Positions 19,117 to 27,378 of a stretch of DNA of 64,000 nt are shown here, one piece after another. The DNA lies in assembly GCF_040719265.1 (NCBI RefSeq), contig NZ_JBFDAH010000005.1, positions 186,001-250,000 of the forward strand, in the 5' to 3' direction. The notes under the pieces were generated by a model. The model did not search any database and was not told the DNA's origin. It worked only from the letters and a program-made list of their open reading frames with translations. Position 1 is the first letter of the stretch. Every line of letters begins with the position of its first letter. Both the position numbers and the translations under genes were made by a program. The DNA comes from Aliikangiella maris (GTDB lineage: Bacteria; Pseudomonadota; Gammaproteobacteria; Enterobacterales; Kangiellaceae).

Positions 19117-19542
19117 GGAATTACTTCTGGCTGGTTAAGGCAAAGCCGCGAATACTACACGACCAGAACTGTCTGTCAATCGATATCCAGAAATTATATT
19201 TTGGGTAGCTAAGCTATTTTGTTGAATAAATAGTAAACAGTTATTTAATTCGATTAATTTGATATTTATTTAATGAGGTAAATGAATTTTTGAATATCTC
19301 ATAACGAGAAATAAGAAAAATTCTTATATCTTAATAAGTTATATTCAAAACTTATAAATTACTTTAATCCTAAAATGAAATTGCAATTGATTATTTTATT
19401 TTAATAGCAAAATTTTATTGGCATAAACTAATCTATCATTCTAAGGTCTAATTAGGGCGCTTACAGGAAACTGTGAGTACCCCGAGATACCAACAGTGAC
19501 GTTGGTACTTTTGTAACATTCAAGACAGAGGTAACTGCATAT
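19117..19542. promoter_or_regulatory. Divergent sulP/rmf control region with two inverted repeats
   Basis: AT-rich. ATAAGAA/TTCTTAT form an inverted repeat at 19311-19327, and ATAAGTT/AACTTAT another at 19334-19355. Both share ATAAG...CTTAT arms and could be operator sites. No gene is visible. Confidence 0.45.
19488..19507 (+). promoter_or_regulatory. Hairpin in the rmf leader
   Basis: TACCAAC (19488-19494) pairs perfectly with GTTGGTA (19501-19507) around a six-base loop, 36 bases before the rmf ATG. It probably lies in the rmf 5' untranslated RNA; in E. coli the rmf message is unusually stable. Confidence 0.55.
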
Positions 19543-19716
19543 ATGAAAAGACAGAAACGCGATCGATTTGAAAGAGCCCATAGTAAAGGTTATTATGCAG
19601 CGATAAACGGCAAATCTAGTGAAGAATGTCCGTTTACATCGCTTGAAGCAAGGGAGCATTGGCTCGGCGGATGGCGGGAAGCTAAAACAGAAATGGGAAA
19701 AGGATATTTCACTTAG
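19543..19716 (+). CDS. rmf: Ribosome modulation factor
   Basis: 57 aa. Starts MKRQKRDRFERAHSKGY and ends in WLGGWREAK, both diagnostic of RMF. In stationary phase RMF binds 70S ribosomes and drives dimerisation into inactive 100S particles. The ribosome site AGAGGT lies about 10 bases before the ATG, and a strong terminator with a GAAA loop follows. Monocistronic. Too short for most ORF cut-offs. Confidence 0.96.
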   Translation: MKRQKRDRFERAHSKGYYAAINGKSSEECPFTSLEAREHWLGGWREAKTEMGKGYFT

Positions 19717-19790
19717 TCAGCAGAAAGACCGTAATCGTCTAAAATATTATGTAATAGATAATCTCACTTAAGAAGTTAAGAATCCCCGAA

Positions 19791-19813
19791 AAACCCGCGA
19801 AAGCGGGTTTTTT
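19791..19813 (+). terminator. Rho-independent terminator of rmf
   Basis: AAACCCGC (19791-19798), GAAA tetraloop, GCGGGTTT (19803-19810), continuing into T's. Confidence 0.9.
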
Positions 19814-19912
19814 GGTTATTAATAGGGATTAACTACAATATTGAATAAGACTATAACCTGATGGCTGACAACTGTTATAATAACCGGACCTTTAACCATA
19901 TGTGCATTCATC

Positions 19913-20935
19913 ATGTTTTCACCCACAGATTTAGTCATTCCGTTTCCAAAACCGCCGAAAGTCCTCAATGATCAAGAAACTGCTTACTATAACGATCTTT
20001 GCACACAGCGTTTTAAAGAAAATGATGCTGTTTTAATCGCACATTATTATACCGACCCAGCAATCCAACGCTTGGCAGAGGCAACTGGTGGATTTGTTGG
20101 TGATTCGCTTGAAATGGCAAAATTTGGTGCCGCACATCAAGCTTCTACGCTGGTGGTTGCTGGCGTAAGATTTATGGGGGAAACCTCAAAAATGTTAAGC
20201 CCCGATAAGCGAGTATTAATGCCAACGCTAGATGCAACTTGTTCTTTAGATATAGGCTGTCCAGCAGATGAGTTCAAAAAGTTTATTGATCAATATCCGG
20301 ACCGTACGGTGGTTGTTTACGCCAACACCTCAGCTGAGGTAAAGGCGCTTGCTGACTGGGTGATTACCAGTAGTATTGCTGTTGATGTGATTGAGCATCT
20401 AGATGCAAAAGGTGAAAAAATACTTTGGGCACCCGATAGACATTTGGGGAGTTACATACAAAAGAAAACCGGTGCTGATATGGTCCTTTGGCAAGGACAC
20501 TGTATCGTGCATGACGAATTTAAACATATTGCACTAGAGAAAACGATTAAACTTTACCCCGAAGCCGCCGTACTGGTTCATCCTGAGTCACCTGATTCAG
20601 TGATACAATTAGCTGATCATGTTGGCTCTACATCGCAATTAATCAAAGCAGCGAAAGAATTGCCTAATCAGCAAATCATTGTCGCCACTGACAAAGGTAT
20701 ATTTCATAAAATGCAGCAAGCTGCGCCTGATAAAGAATTAATTATCGCACCGACGGCTGGTGAGGGCGCTACATGTCAGAGTTGTGCGCAATGTCCTTGG
20801 ATGAAAATGAATGAACTTGCACTATTATCAGAAGTATTCGAAAAGCAGGATAATGAAATTTTGGTATCACCGGAAATTATCAAAAAAGCCCTGATTCCGC
20901 TGGAAAGAATGGTAAATTTTAAGCGTGGTCAGTAA
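19913..20935 (+). CDS. nadA: Quinolinate synthase A
   Basis: Condenses iminoaspartate (from NadB) with dihydroxyacetone phosphate to quinolinate, in NAD synthesis. 340 aa. The three 4Fe-4S ligand cysteines lie in ATCSLDIGC, WQGHCIVH and TCQSCAQCPW; the final CxxCxxC group is as in the E. coli-type enzyme. AHYYTDPAIQ near the N-terminus binds substrate. A TATAAT at 19876-19881 may be its -10 box. No strong ribosome site is seen. It is convergent with the PilU-like gene. Confidence 0.95.
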   Translation: MFSPTDLVIPFPKPPKVLNDQETAYYNDLCTQRFKENDAVLIAHYYTDPAIQRLAEATGGFVGDSLEMAKFGAAHQASTLVVAGVRFMGETSKMLSPDKRVLMPTLDATCSLDIGCPADEFKKFIDQYPDRTVVVYANTSAEVKALADWVITSSIAVDVIEHLDAKGEKILWAPDRHLGSYIQKKTGADMVLWQGHCIVHDEFKHIALEKTIKLYPEAAVLVHPESPDSVIQLADHVGSTSQLIKAAKELPNQQIIVATDKGIFHKMQQAAPDKELIIAPTAGEGATCQSCAQCPWMKMNELALLSEVFEKQDNEILVSPEIIKKALIPLERMVNFKRGQ

Positions 20936-20999
20936 AACTTATTGTTAAGCTAAAACTGATTTTAATGAACAATAAATGTGATTTATTTGAAGTGTAAAA

Positions 21000-21029
21000 C
21001 ACACCTGAAGAAGTCAAACTCCAGGTGTG
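21000..21029. terminator. Terminator-like hairpin between nadA and the pilU-like gene
   Basis: CACACCTG (21000-21007) pairs with CAGGTGTG (21022-21029) around a 14-base loop. On the minus strand TTTTAC follows; on the plus strand, ATTTATTT. Confidence 0.6.
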
Positions 21030-21062
21030 ATTTATTTGATAATCGACAAGGATACTAACGAA

Positions 21063-22199
21063 TTATAATTTTGTTGAGAAATTTGGACCGCCACTCTTGC
21101 GTGGTTTACTGACTGGATCCATATTCGCCGTTTTGCCGCCACTCTCTGCTAATCGCATTTGCAGGTTAAGGTCAGTTCTTGATTCGGCAAATTTAAGAGC
21201 ATCTTCGCGTGTAATGGTTTGATCTTTATACAGTTTAAATAAAGATTGATCAAAAGATGTCATACCATCCATATGGTGTTTTTCTATCGCTTTTTTCAAT
21301 TCTTCGAGGCTATTCTTTTGGATAATCTCCTGAATATCTGGGGCTTTCATTAAAATTTCCAGTGCTGCAACTCGTTTTCCTTTTTGGCTCATCACCAATC
21401 GCTGGGAAATAATACCATTAAGAACACTCGACAGTTCTTTCATTACGCTGTCTCTCTGTTCACTGGGAATCATATTTCGAATTCGCTCGAGTACCTGCTT
21501 AGAGTTATTACCGTGGATTGTGGCCAAACACAAATGGCCTGTTTGCGCGTAACTTAATGCATATCGCATGGCTTCCTGATCACGAATTTCACCGATTAAA
21601 ATCACATCAGGGGCTTCGCGCATCGCATTTTTTAAGCCATTGTGATAACTCTTGGTGTCAACGCCAATTTCACGCTGATCAATGATAGAGAGTTTATGCT
21701 CATGTAAAAATTCAATCGGATCTTCAATGGTTAAAATATGACTGGTATCACGTCGATTACGGTAATCAATCATTGCGGCAAGCGTTGTTGATTTTCCGCT
21801 ACCGGTAGGTCCGCACACTAAAACAAGACCTGAACGCCCCATCACCAGACTAGAGACCGCTTTCGGAAGTTTTAGTTCTTCAAGACTGGGAATATCTGAC
21901 TTGATATGGCGCATTACCATACCAACTTCGCCTCGTTGCAAAAATACATTAACACGAAATCGGCCAATGTCTCCTACCGAAATGGCGAAGTTTTGCTCCC
22001 AATCTTCTTCAAATTCCTTTATTTGCGCATCATTCATTAATTCATAGGCGATATCTTTGATCGCACCAGGTGGCATAGCACCTTGACCCATTGGTGTAGC
22101 GACACCTTCTATTTTCATGTGAGGCGGTGCACCGGTACTGAAAAACAAATCTGAAGCATTTTTTTCGGCCATCAGGCGAAGTAACAATTTGATATCCAT
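21063..22199 (-). CDS. pilU: PilT/PilU-family type IV pilus ATPase
   Basis: Hexameric cytoplasmic ATPase that powers pilus retraction. 378 aa from ATG 22199; an upstream TTG would add 11 residues not found in the family. The N-terminal PAS-like part starts DIKLLLRLMAEKNASDLF, as in PilU. Walker A GPTGSGKST, the Asp box TIEDPIEFLH, Walker B DVILIGEIRD and the His box TGHLCLATIH are intact. pilT, normally next door, is not in the window, so PilU versus PilT rests on similarity. The C-terminal tail is Gly/Ser/Lys-rich. Confidence 0.85.
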   Translation of the reverse strand: MDIKLLLRLMAEKNASDLFFSTGAPPHMKIEGVATPMGQGAMPPGAIKDIAYELMNDAQIKEFEEDWEQNFAISVGDIGRFRVNVFLQRGEVGMVMRHIKSDIPSLEELKLPKAVSSLVMGRSGLVLVCGPTGSGKSTTLAAMIDYRNRRDTSHILTIEDPIEFLHEHKLSIIDQREIGVDTKSYHNGLKNAMREAPDVILIGEIRDQEAMRYALSYAQTGHLCLATIHGNNSKQVLERIRNMIPSEQRDSVMKELSSVLNGIISQRLVMSQKGKRVAALEILMKAPDIQEIIQKNSLEELKKAIEKHHMDGMTSFDQSLFKLYKDQTITREDALKFAESRTDLNLQMRLAESGGKTANMDPVSKPRKSGGPNFSTKL

Positions 22200-22518
22200 C
22201 GATAATCCCGTGTTTGTTGAATATTCAGTCAATTAATCGAGAAAGCTTAAGATTTTCAACTCAAGTTTTATGATAGTCGCAAAATAATCTTTTATAAAGC
22301 ATTGCCATTTAAAAGGATATTGTATAATCTACGCGCCTCATTTGGACTTGTAAAAGTACAAATGGTTGAGGAAAAATACAATCCTGAACAAACAAAATGA
22401 TCTGCTAAATATGGATTATTGCATGTCGGGTCGAAAATCATTGTTAACATTATAGCGCTTTAAATTTTGATATATAATCAAAATTAATTAAAATTGTAAT
22501 TTTAATGATGTCAGTATA
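22200..22518. other. Gene-free region upstream of tRNA-Ser with promoter-like sites and inverted repeats
   Basis: A + strand TATAAT at 22323-22328 is followed by a GC-rich stretch (CTACGCGCC) and a CATTTG/CAAATG hairpin. Further on, TTTTGAT/ATCAAAA (22465-22483, containing another TATAAT) and ATTAAAATT/AATTTTAAT (22487-22506) are perfect inverted repeats. Either TATAAT may serve tRNA-Ser. Confidence 0.45.
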
Positions 22519-22608
22519 GGTGAGGTGTCCGAGTGGCTGAAGGAGCACGCCTGGAAAGTGTGTATAGGTTAACACCTATCGAGGGTTCGAATCCCTCTCT
22601 CACCGCCA
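22519..22608 (+). tRNA. tRNA-Ser (anticodon GGA)
   Basis: GGTGAGG at the 5' end pairs with TCTCACC before GCCA, with one G-U pair. It has the long variable arm of serine tRNAs (TAGGTTAACACCTA), anticodon GGA in CTGGAAA, T-loop GTTCGAATC and an encoded CCA. Confidence 0.97.
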
Positions 22609-22779
22609 GATTCAAATTGTCTTAATAGAAAACAGATCGAAGTATTTGAATCGACAAGTTTAAAGATAATTCACTGGTTCTTTTGAATAAAGCCTGAATT
22701 ATGAGCCAATTGAAAAAATATTACCAATAAAAGACTGGTAAAAATATTTTTAACAGATAAAATACGGCACTCACAAAAT

Positions 22780-22889
<110 letters not shown>

Positions 22890-23081
22890 TCCAGTCTTCA
22901 TTACTGAGCTCCCAAGCAAAAAATTGCTGGCAGCGCTAATCGCCATAGTTCTTATATCTTAAATACCTTTTTTCCACTGAATCAAAGTATTAATCTAACT
23001 TTATAATTTGTCACGCAAGCTGATTAATAGATTTGATGCTAATACTGAACTACTCAATATGACCAGTTGATAATTAAGGGT

Positions 23082-23109
23082 ATGACAGGGCAAATTCATC
23101 GATTATAAT
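23082..23109 (+). promoter_or_regulatory. Promoter of dnaX-ybaB-recR
   Basis: -35 ATGACA (23082-23087), 16-base spacer, perfect -10 TATAAT (23104-23109), about 40 bases before the dnaX ATG. Confidence 0.75.
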
Positions 23110-23150
23110 GCTACTTATGCATTTAAAACGACATATCTAAACGGTGATTA

Positions 23151-25250
23151 ATGAGTTATCAGGTATTAGCGAGAAAGTGGCGTCCTCAGAACTTCAGTGA
23201 ACTGGTAGGACAGCATCAGACTGCAACTGCTTTAAGTAATGCCTTAACTAATCAGCGCTTACACCACGCCTATTTATTTACGGGAACTCGAGGTGTCGGC
23301 AAAACTACAATAGCCCGAATTTTATCCAAAAGTTTAAATTGTGAAAAAGGTATAACGCCTGAGCCATGTGGTGAATGCAGCAGCTGTGTAGAAATCAGTC
23401 AAGGAAACTTTGTTGATTTACTGGAGATTGACGCGGCCTCAAAAACTAAAGTTGAAGATACTCGTGAATTATTAGATAACGTTCAATATCGTCCAACGCG
23501 CGGTCGTTACAAAGTTTATTTGATTGACGAAGTGCACATGCTGAGTGGACATAGTTTTAATGCGCTTTTAAAAACCCTCGAAGAACCACCGCCGCATGTT
23601 ATATTTTTATTGGCAACCACCGATCCTCAAAAAATGCCAGTTACCGTGCTATCCCGTTGTTTACAATTTCATTTGCGCCGGATGGAAGAACCAGAAATAG
23701 TTACTCATTTACAAAAGATACTATTAGCTGAAAATATCGAGTTAGAGGCTGGGGCGCTGGAGCCAATTGCTAAAGGTGCTGATGGCAGTATGCGTGATGC
23801 ATTAAGTTTGCTCGATCAGGCAATCGCTTATTGTGGCGGATTTAAAGTTGAAAAACAGACCGTATTAGATATGCTAGGCACTATCGATCGAGATTATGCT
23901 TTTAAAATAATGGCTGCGATTAATCAGCAAGATGCGTCAGCACTTATGGATGAAATTAATACAATCAGTCAATTCTCACCTGATTATCATGAACTGCTAT
24001 CCGACTGGTTAACTTTATTACATCAAATTGCGGTCTCACAGGCTGTTGGTGGTTGTGGTGACCCTGCCATCGATGAGTTAGCACAAAATATGCGCGAAGC
24101 GGATATCCAACTTTATTACCAGCTTTCACTTCATGCCAAACGGGATTTGCCTTATGCCCCTCATCCACGGCAAGGTTTTGAAATGGTCATGCTTCGTATA
24201 CTGGCATTTAAACCACAGACCGCACCTCATAATCCGACACAAAAAAAAACTGAAAGATCGGTTCAGCCTGCATTAGATACGAGCAGTGTATCGACACCTG
24301 CAAAAATGTCGACATCGCCAGCTCAAAGTCAAATTGAACGTAGTGAAAAAGTTGAATCGAACAGTTTAGCTGAAAATGGGTATGAGAGAGATAATCAAAC
24401 ACCATATAATTCGCAACAAGATTTGTCAGTAATGCATTCACAATCTTTTTCTCAACCTGTCAATCAATCTAAGATAGTTGATGAAGCGGCCAATCAACAG
24501 ATACCAACATTACAAAACGTTGAGCAGAATAATTTACAAGTGGCAAAAGTCGATTCATTAATACATGATTATGCTTCTGTCGATCCACAGCCAGACAATG
24601 CACTATTTAACAAGAGTGATTTGCATCAAGACTCTGCTCCAGTTATTACCGAGCTGAGTACTGAACAACCAGCGCAGCGACCAACGCCAAATATTTCTCA
24701 ACAAAATTTTTCTCAAGACGCGGCTGAATTTTTTAGACCTGAAAACACCCAATCGGTTAAAAAGCCTAGCTTGAGCGTTGTGGTTAATAATAAAAATATA
24801 CAACCGATACAAAGTGACGACAGAATTACTGATAAAGAGATCTATCAAACTGTTCAGTTGCAAGATGTTAATGCGGATAATTGGTTTAATGTAGTTGGCG
24901 GATTGACTATTGAAGGTCATGGTTTACAAGTGTTATTAAATTCTACGGCAAACTATACTGGCACTGGATTGTTAATTAATTACTTAGCAAAAGTCGATAC
25001 ATTATTAACTGAAAACGCCAAAAGATCGATTCACCAAGATTTGGCAACATACTTTAATCAGACCAAAATTAATTTAGAATTTGTGCCAGTTAAGGAAACT
25101 ACTGAAACACCGAAAGAACGGTTGCTAAAAAATCATGAGTTGGCTATTGATAAAGCTAATCAAAAATTGATTGCTGACGGACAAGTGAGTTATTTACTGG
25201 AAAAGCTTGAAGCATCGATTCCTCGAGAGTCGATACGTTTAATAGAATAA
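23151..25250 (+). CDS. dnaX: DNA polymerase III subunits tau/gamma
   Basis: Clamp-loader ATPase. 699 aa. Domain I holds Walker A GTRGVGKTT (45-53), zinc cysteines 64, 73, 76 and 79, and the Walker B DE at 126-127. Domain III ends near 360. A long, poorly conserved Gln/Ser/Asn-rich linker follows, then a tau-type C-terminus (about 565-699) for polymerase binding. At codons 364-367 a run of nine A's is followed at once by TGA in the -1 frame, which would yield a gamma-like protein of 367 aa. First gene of an operon with ybaB and recR. Confidence 0.96.
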   Translation: MSYQVLARKWRPQNFSELVGQHQTATALSNALTNQRLHHAYLFTGTRGVGKTTIARILSKSLNCEKGITPEPCGECSSCVEISQGNFVDLLEIDAASKTKVEDTRELLDNVQYRPTRGRYKVYLIDEVHMLSGHSFNALLKTLEEPPPHVIFLLATTDPQKMPVTVLSRCLQFHLRRMEEPEIVTHLQKILLAENIELEAGALEPIAKGADGSMRDALSLLDQAIAYCGGFKVEKQTVLDMLGTIDRDYAFKIMAAINQQDASALMDEINTISQFSPDYHELLSDWLTLLHQIAVSQAVGGCGDPAIDELAQNMREADIQLYYQLSLHAKRDLPYAPHPRQGFEMVMLRILAFKPQTAPHNPTQKKTERSVQPALDTSSVSTPAKMSTSPAQSQIERSEKVESNSLAENGYERDNQTPYNSQQDLSVMHSQSFSQPVNQSKIVDEAANQQIPTLQNVEQNNLQVAKVDSLIHDYASVDPQPDNALFNKSDLHQDSAPVITELSTEQPAQRPTPNISQQNFSQDAAEFFRPENTQSVKKPSLSVVVNNKNIQPIQSDDRITDKEIYQTVQLQDVNADNWFNVVGGLTIEGHGLQVLLNSTANYTGTGLLINYLAKVDTLLTENAKRSIHQDLATYFNQTKINLEFVPVKETTETPKERLLKNHELAIDKANQKLIADGQVSYLLEKLEASIPRESIRLIE
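24241..24266 (+). promoter_or_regulatory. Candidate slippage/frameshift site producing gamma
   Basis: Nine A's (24241-24249) in codons CAA AAA AAA ACT. One extra A, or a -1 ribosomal slip, gives Lys-Lys-Asn-stop at TGA 24251-24253; loss of one A reaches a stop after eight more codons. CTGAA (24250-24254) and TTCAG (24262-24266) form a small hairpin directly after the run. Confidence 0.6.
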
Positions 25251-25277
25251 AATATTTGTTTAATTGATGAGGTTTTT

Positions 25278-25598
25278 ATGAAAGGTTTAGGTGGCTTGAT
25301 GAAGCAAGCCCAGGAAATGCAAGAAAAAATGCAAAAGGCCCAGGAAGAAGTCGCTAATCTTGAAGTGACCGGTCAATCGGGGGCAGGTTTGGTTAAAATT
25401 TTAATGACTGGGCGTCATGATGTAAGAAAAGTAGAAATCGATGATGAACTTTTAAAGGATGATAAAGAAATTCTCGAAGACTTAATTGCCGCGGCTATTA
25501 ATGATGCCGTTCGTAAAGTAGAAGAAGAGAGTAAAGATAAAATGTCCTCTGTAACTTCTGGCATACCGTTGCCTCCTGGCTTTAAAATGCCATTTTGA
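25278..25598 (+). CDS. ybaB: YbaB/EbfC nucleoid-associated protein
   Basis: 106 aa. The N-terminal amphipathic helix (MKQAQEMQEKMQKAQEEVAN) and the conserved core ending GIPLPPGFKMPF are typical. It binds DNA as a dimer of tweezer shape. The ribosome site GAGG precedes the ATG; the stop is directly followed by recR. Conserved dnaX-ybaB-recR order. Confidence 0.96.
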   Translation: MKGLGGLMKQAQEMQEKMQKAQEEVANLEVTGQSGAGLVKILMTGRHDVRKVEIDDELLKDDKEILEDLIAAAINDAVRKVEEESKDKMSSVTSGIPLPPGFKMPF

Positions 25599-25610
25599 TT
25601 GGTTGATTCA

Positions 25611-26219
25611 ATGCACGATAAACCACTGTTAATGCAATTGATTGAAGCATTTCAATGTTTGCCTGGGGTAGGTAAGAAATCTGCACAACGCATGGCATAT
25701 CATTTGTTAAATGCCAATCGTCAAAATGCATTAAAGTTGGCAGATCTACTTGAACGTTCGATGCAATCAATTCAACACTGCCAACAGTGTCGAGATTACA
25801 CTGAACAAACACTTTGCGCGTTATGTCGTAATGAGCGACGGGACCAAAGTGTTTTGTGTATTGTTGAAACGCCTGCTGATATTGTTGCTATTGAAGCGAC
25901 TGGCACTTACGCAGGGCGTTATTTTGTATTAATGGGACATTTGTCCCCTTTAGACGGTATTGGTCCTGAAGAGATTGGTTTAAATGATTTGCGAGAGCTG
26001 GTGGTGAATAATCAGTGCCGAGAAGTTATCATCGCAACTTCTGCAACGATCGAAGGTGAAACAACTTCGCATTTTATTGTTTCTATGCTTCAACAGATAC
26101 CTGATTTAACCATTAAAATTTCTCGCCTGGCGCAAGGGGTTCCTGTTGGTGGTGAGCTGGAATACCTTGATTCCTCGACGCTGGCCTTGTCGCTGGCTAA
26201 TCGACAAAATATCAATTAG
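25611..26219 (+). CDS. recR: Recombination protein RecR
   Basis: 202 aa. Helix-hairpin-helix LPGVGKKSAQRMA near 18-30, a four-Cys zinc site (CQQCRDYTEQTLCALC), then a Toprim domain (CIVETPADIVAIE) and a C-terminal VPVGGELEYLD. It works with RecO and RecF to load RecA at gaps. ATG 25611 matches the family start; an upstream TTG at 25599 directly after the ybaB stop would add four residues. Confidence 0.96.
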   Translation: MHDKPLLMQLIEAFQCLPGVGKKSAQRMAYHLLNANRQNALKLADLLERSMQSIQHCQQCRDYTEQTLCALCRNERRDQSVLCIVETPADIVAIEATGTYAGRYFVLMGHLSPLDGIGPEEIGLNDLRELVVNNQCREVIIATSATIEGETTSHFIVSMLQQIPDLTIKISRLAQGVPVGGELEYLDSSTLALSLANRQNIN

Positions 26220-26230
26220 CCATTACTAAA

Positions 26231-27262
26231 CTATCGGGTTTTGGTTTTTTGAATGGTTAGTTCACCACGTAAATTTGTTTGCATTTTTTGTTTGATTTGT
26301 TCAACAGTACAATCACTACTCAACAAATAGCTTAACTTAGTTAACGTTGCTTCTGGTGTCATGTCATACCCAGATATAACGCCAGCATCCAGTAATCCAT
26401 GTCCGGTTTCATATCCGTGCATATCAACACTGCCTTGATAGCATTGGGTACAATTAACTATCACAATACCTTGATCTGATGCGGCCTTTAAAAGGTCGAG
26501 CAAACGACGATCATTACAGGGGGCATTTCCCATCCCATAAGTCATGAGTACTAACCCTTTAATTGGCGACTGCAAAACATGTTCCAGCAAATCAGTAGGA
26601 AAGCCCGGAAATAGCGTTAAAATAATAACTTTTGGGGGAGAGATCTTTTGAATCTTTAGTCGCTCTGCGGGCTCTTTAAGTAGAAGATCTTGGTGGACTG
26701 TAATTTTTGTACCCACCTCAGCAATTGCTGGAAAGTTAGGTGACTGAAAAGCATGAAATCCTGTTGCATCGAATTTACGCGAGCGATTGCCTCGATATAG
26801 TTTATTATGAAAATAAAGACCTACTTCGGGAATATCATAGTTTCCAGCTAGTAATAATGAGGTTATCAAGTTATCTCGTGCATCAGTGCGCATTTGTGAC
26901 CAAGGTATTTGTGAACCAGTGACAATGACTGGCTTTGATAAATCTTCGAGCATAAATGATAAAGCCGATGCGGTGTAGGCCATTGTATCTGTACCATGCA
27001 ATACCACAAATCCGTCGAAATCATCAAATCTTGATTCAATGTCACTTGATATCTGAAACCAGTCTTCAGGTGTGATATTGGAGGAGTCGATAAGATTATC
27101 ATATTCCCGCATTTCAACCTGTGGCATGTCGGGAGAGGCAAATTCAGGCAAAGAAGCAATTTGTTCGGTGAAATACCCGGATTCAGGAATAAATCCCTTG
27201 TCACTGGGTTTCATTCCAATAGTACCGCCCGTGTAGGCAACGTAAACGCGTTTATGGTTCAT
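26231..27262 (-). CDS. ansA: L-asparaginase I, cytoplasmic type
   Basis: 343 aa. Hydrolyses asparagine to aspartate and ammonia. Catalytic threonines sit in TGGTIGM near the N-terminus and HGTDTMAYTASALSF. Start ATG 27262 matches E. coli AnsA (MxxKxxYVAYTGGTIGM). The upstream TTG would add eight odd residues. It is convergent with recR, the stops being 11 bases apart, and downstream of the sppA terminator. Confidence 0.94.
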   Translation of the reverse strand: MNHKRVYVAYTGGTIGMKPSDKGFIPESGYFTEQIASLPEFASPDMPQVEMREYDNLIDSSNITPEDWFQISSDIESRFDDFDGFVVLHGTDTMAYTASALSFMLEDLSKPVIVTGSQIPWSQMRTDARDNLITSLLLAGNYDIPEVGLYFHNKLYRGNRSRKFDATGFHAFQSPNFPAIAEVGTKITVHQDLLLKEPAERLKIQKISPPKVIILTLFPGFPTDLLEHVLQSPIKGLVLMTYGMGNAPCNDRRLLDLLKAASDQGIVIVNCTQCYQGSVDMHGYETGHGLLDAGVISGYDMTPEATLTKLSYLLSSDCTVEQIKQKMQTNLRGELTIQKTKTR

Positions 27263-27320
27263 AATATAGTGAGTTTGGTGGGGCAAGGGTTAAAGAATAA
27301 TTGATTAAGGCAATTAAAAC

Positions 27321-27352
27321 AAAAAAAGCGATGAAGTTATCATCGCTTTTTT
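27321..27352 (-). terminator. Rho-independent terminator of sppA
   Basis: GCGATGA (27328-27334) pairs with TCATCGC (27340-27346) around five bases, with A-run and T-run flanks. It serves sppA on the minus strand. Confidence 0.9.
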
Positions 27353-27378
27353 CTATTTGATTATTTCATTCAAATCTA

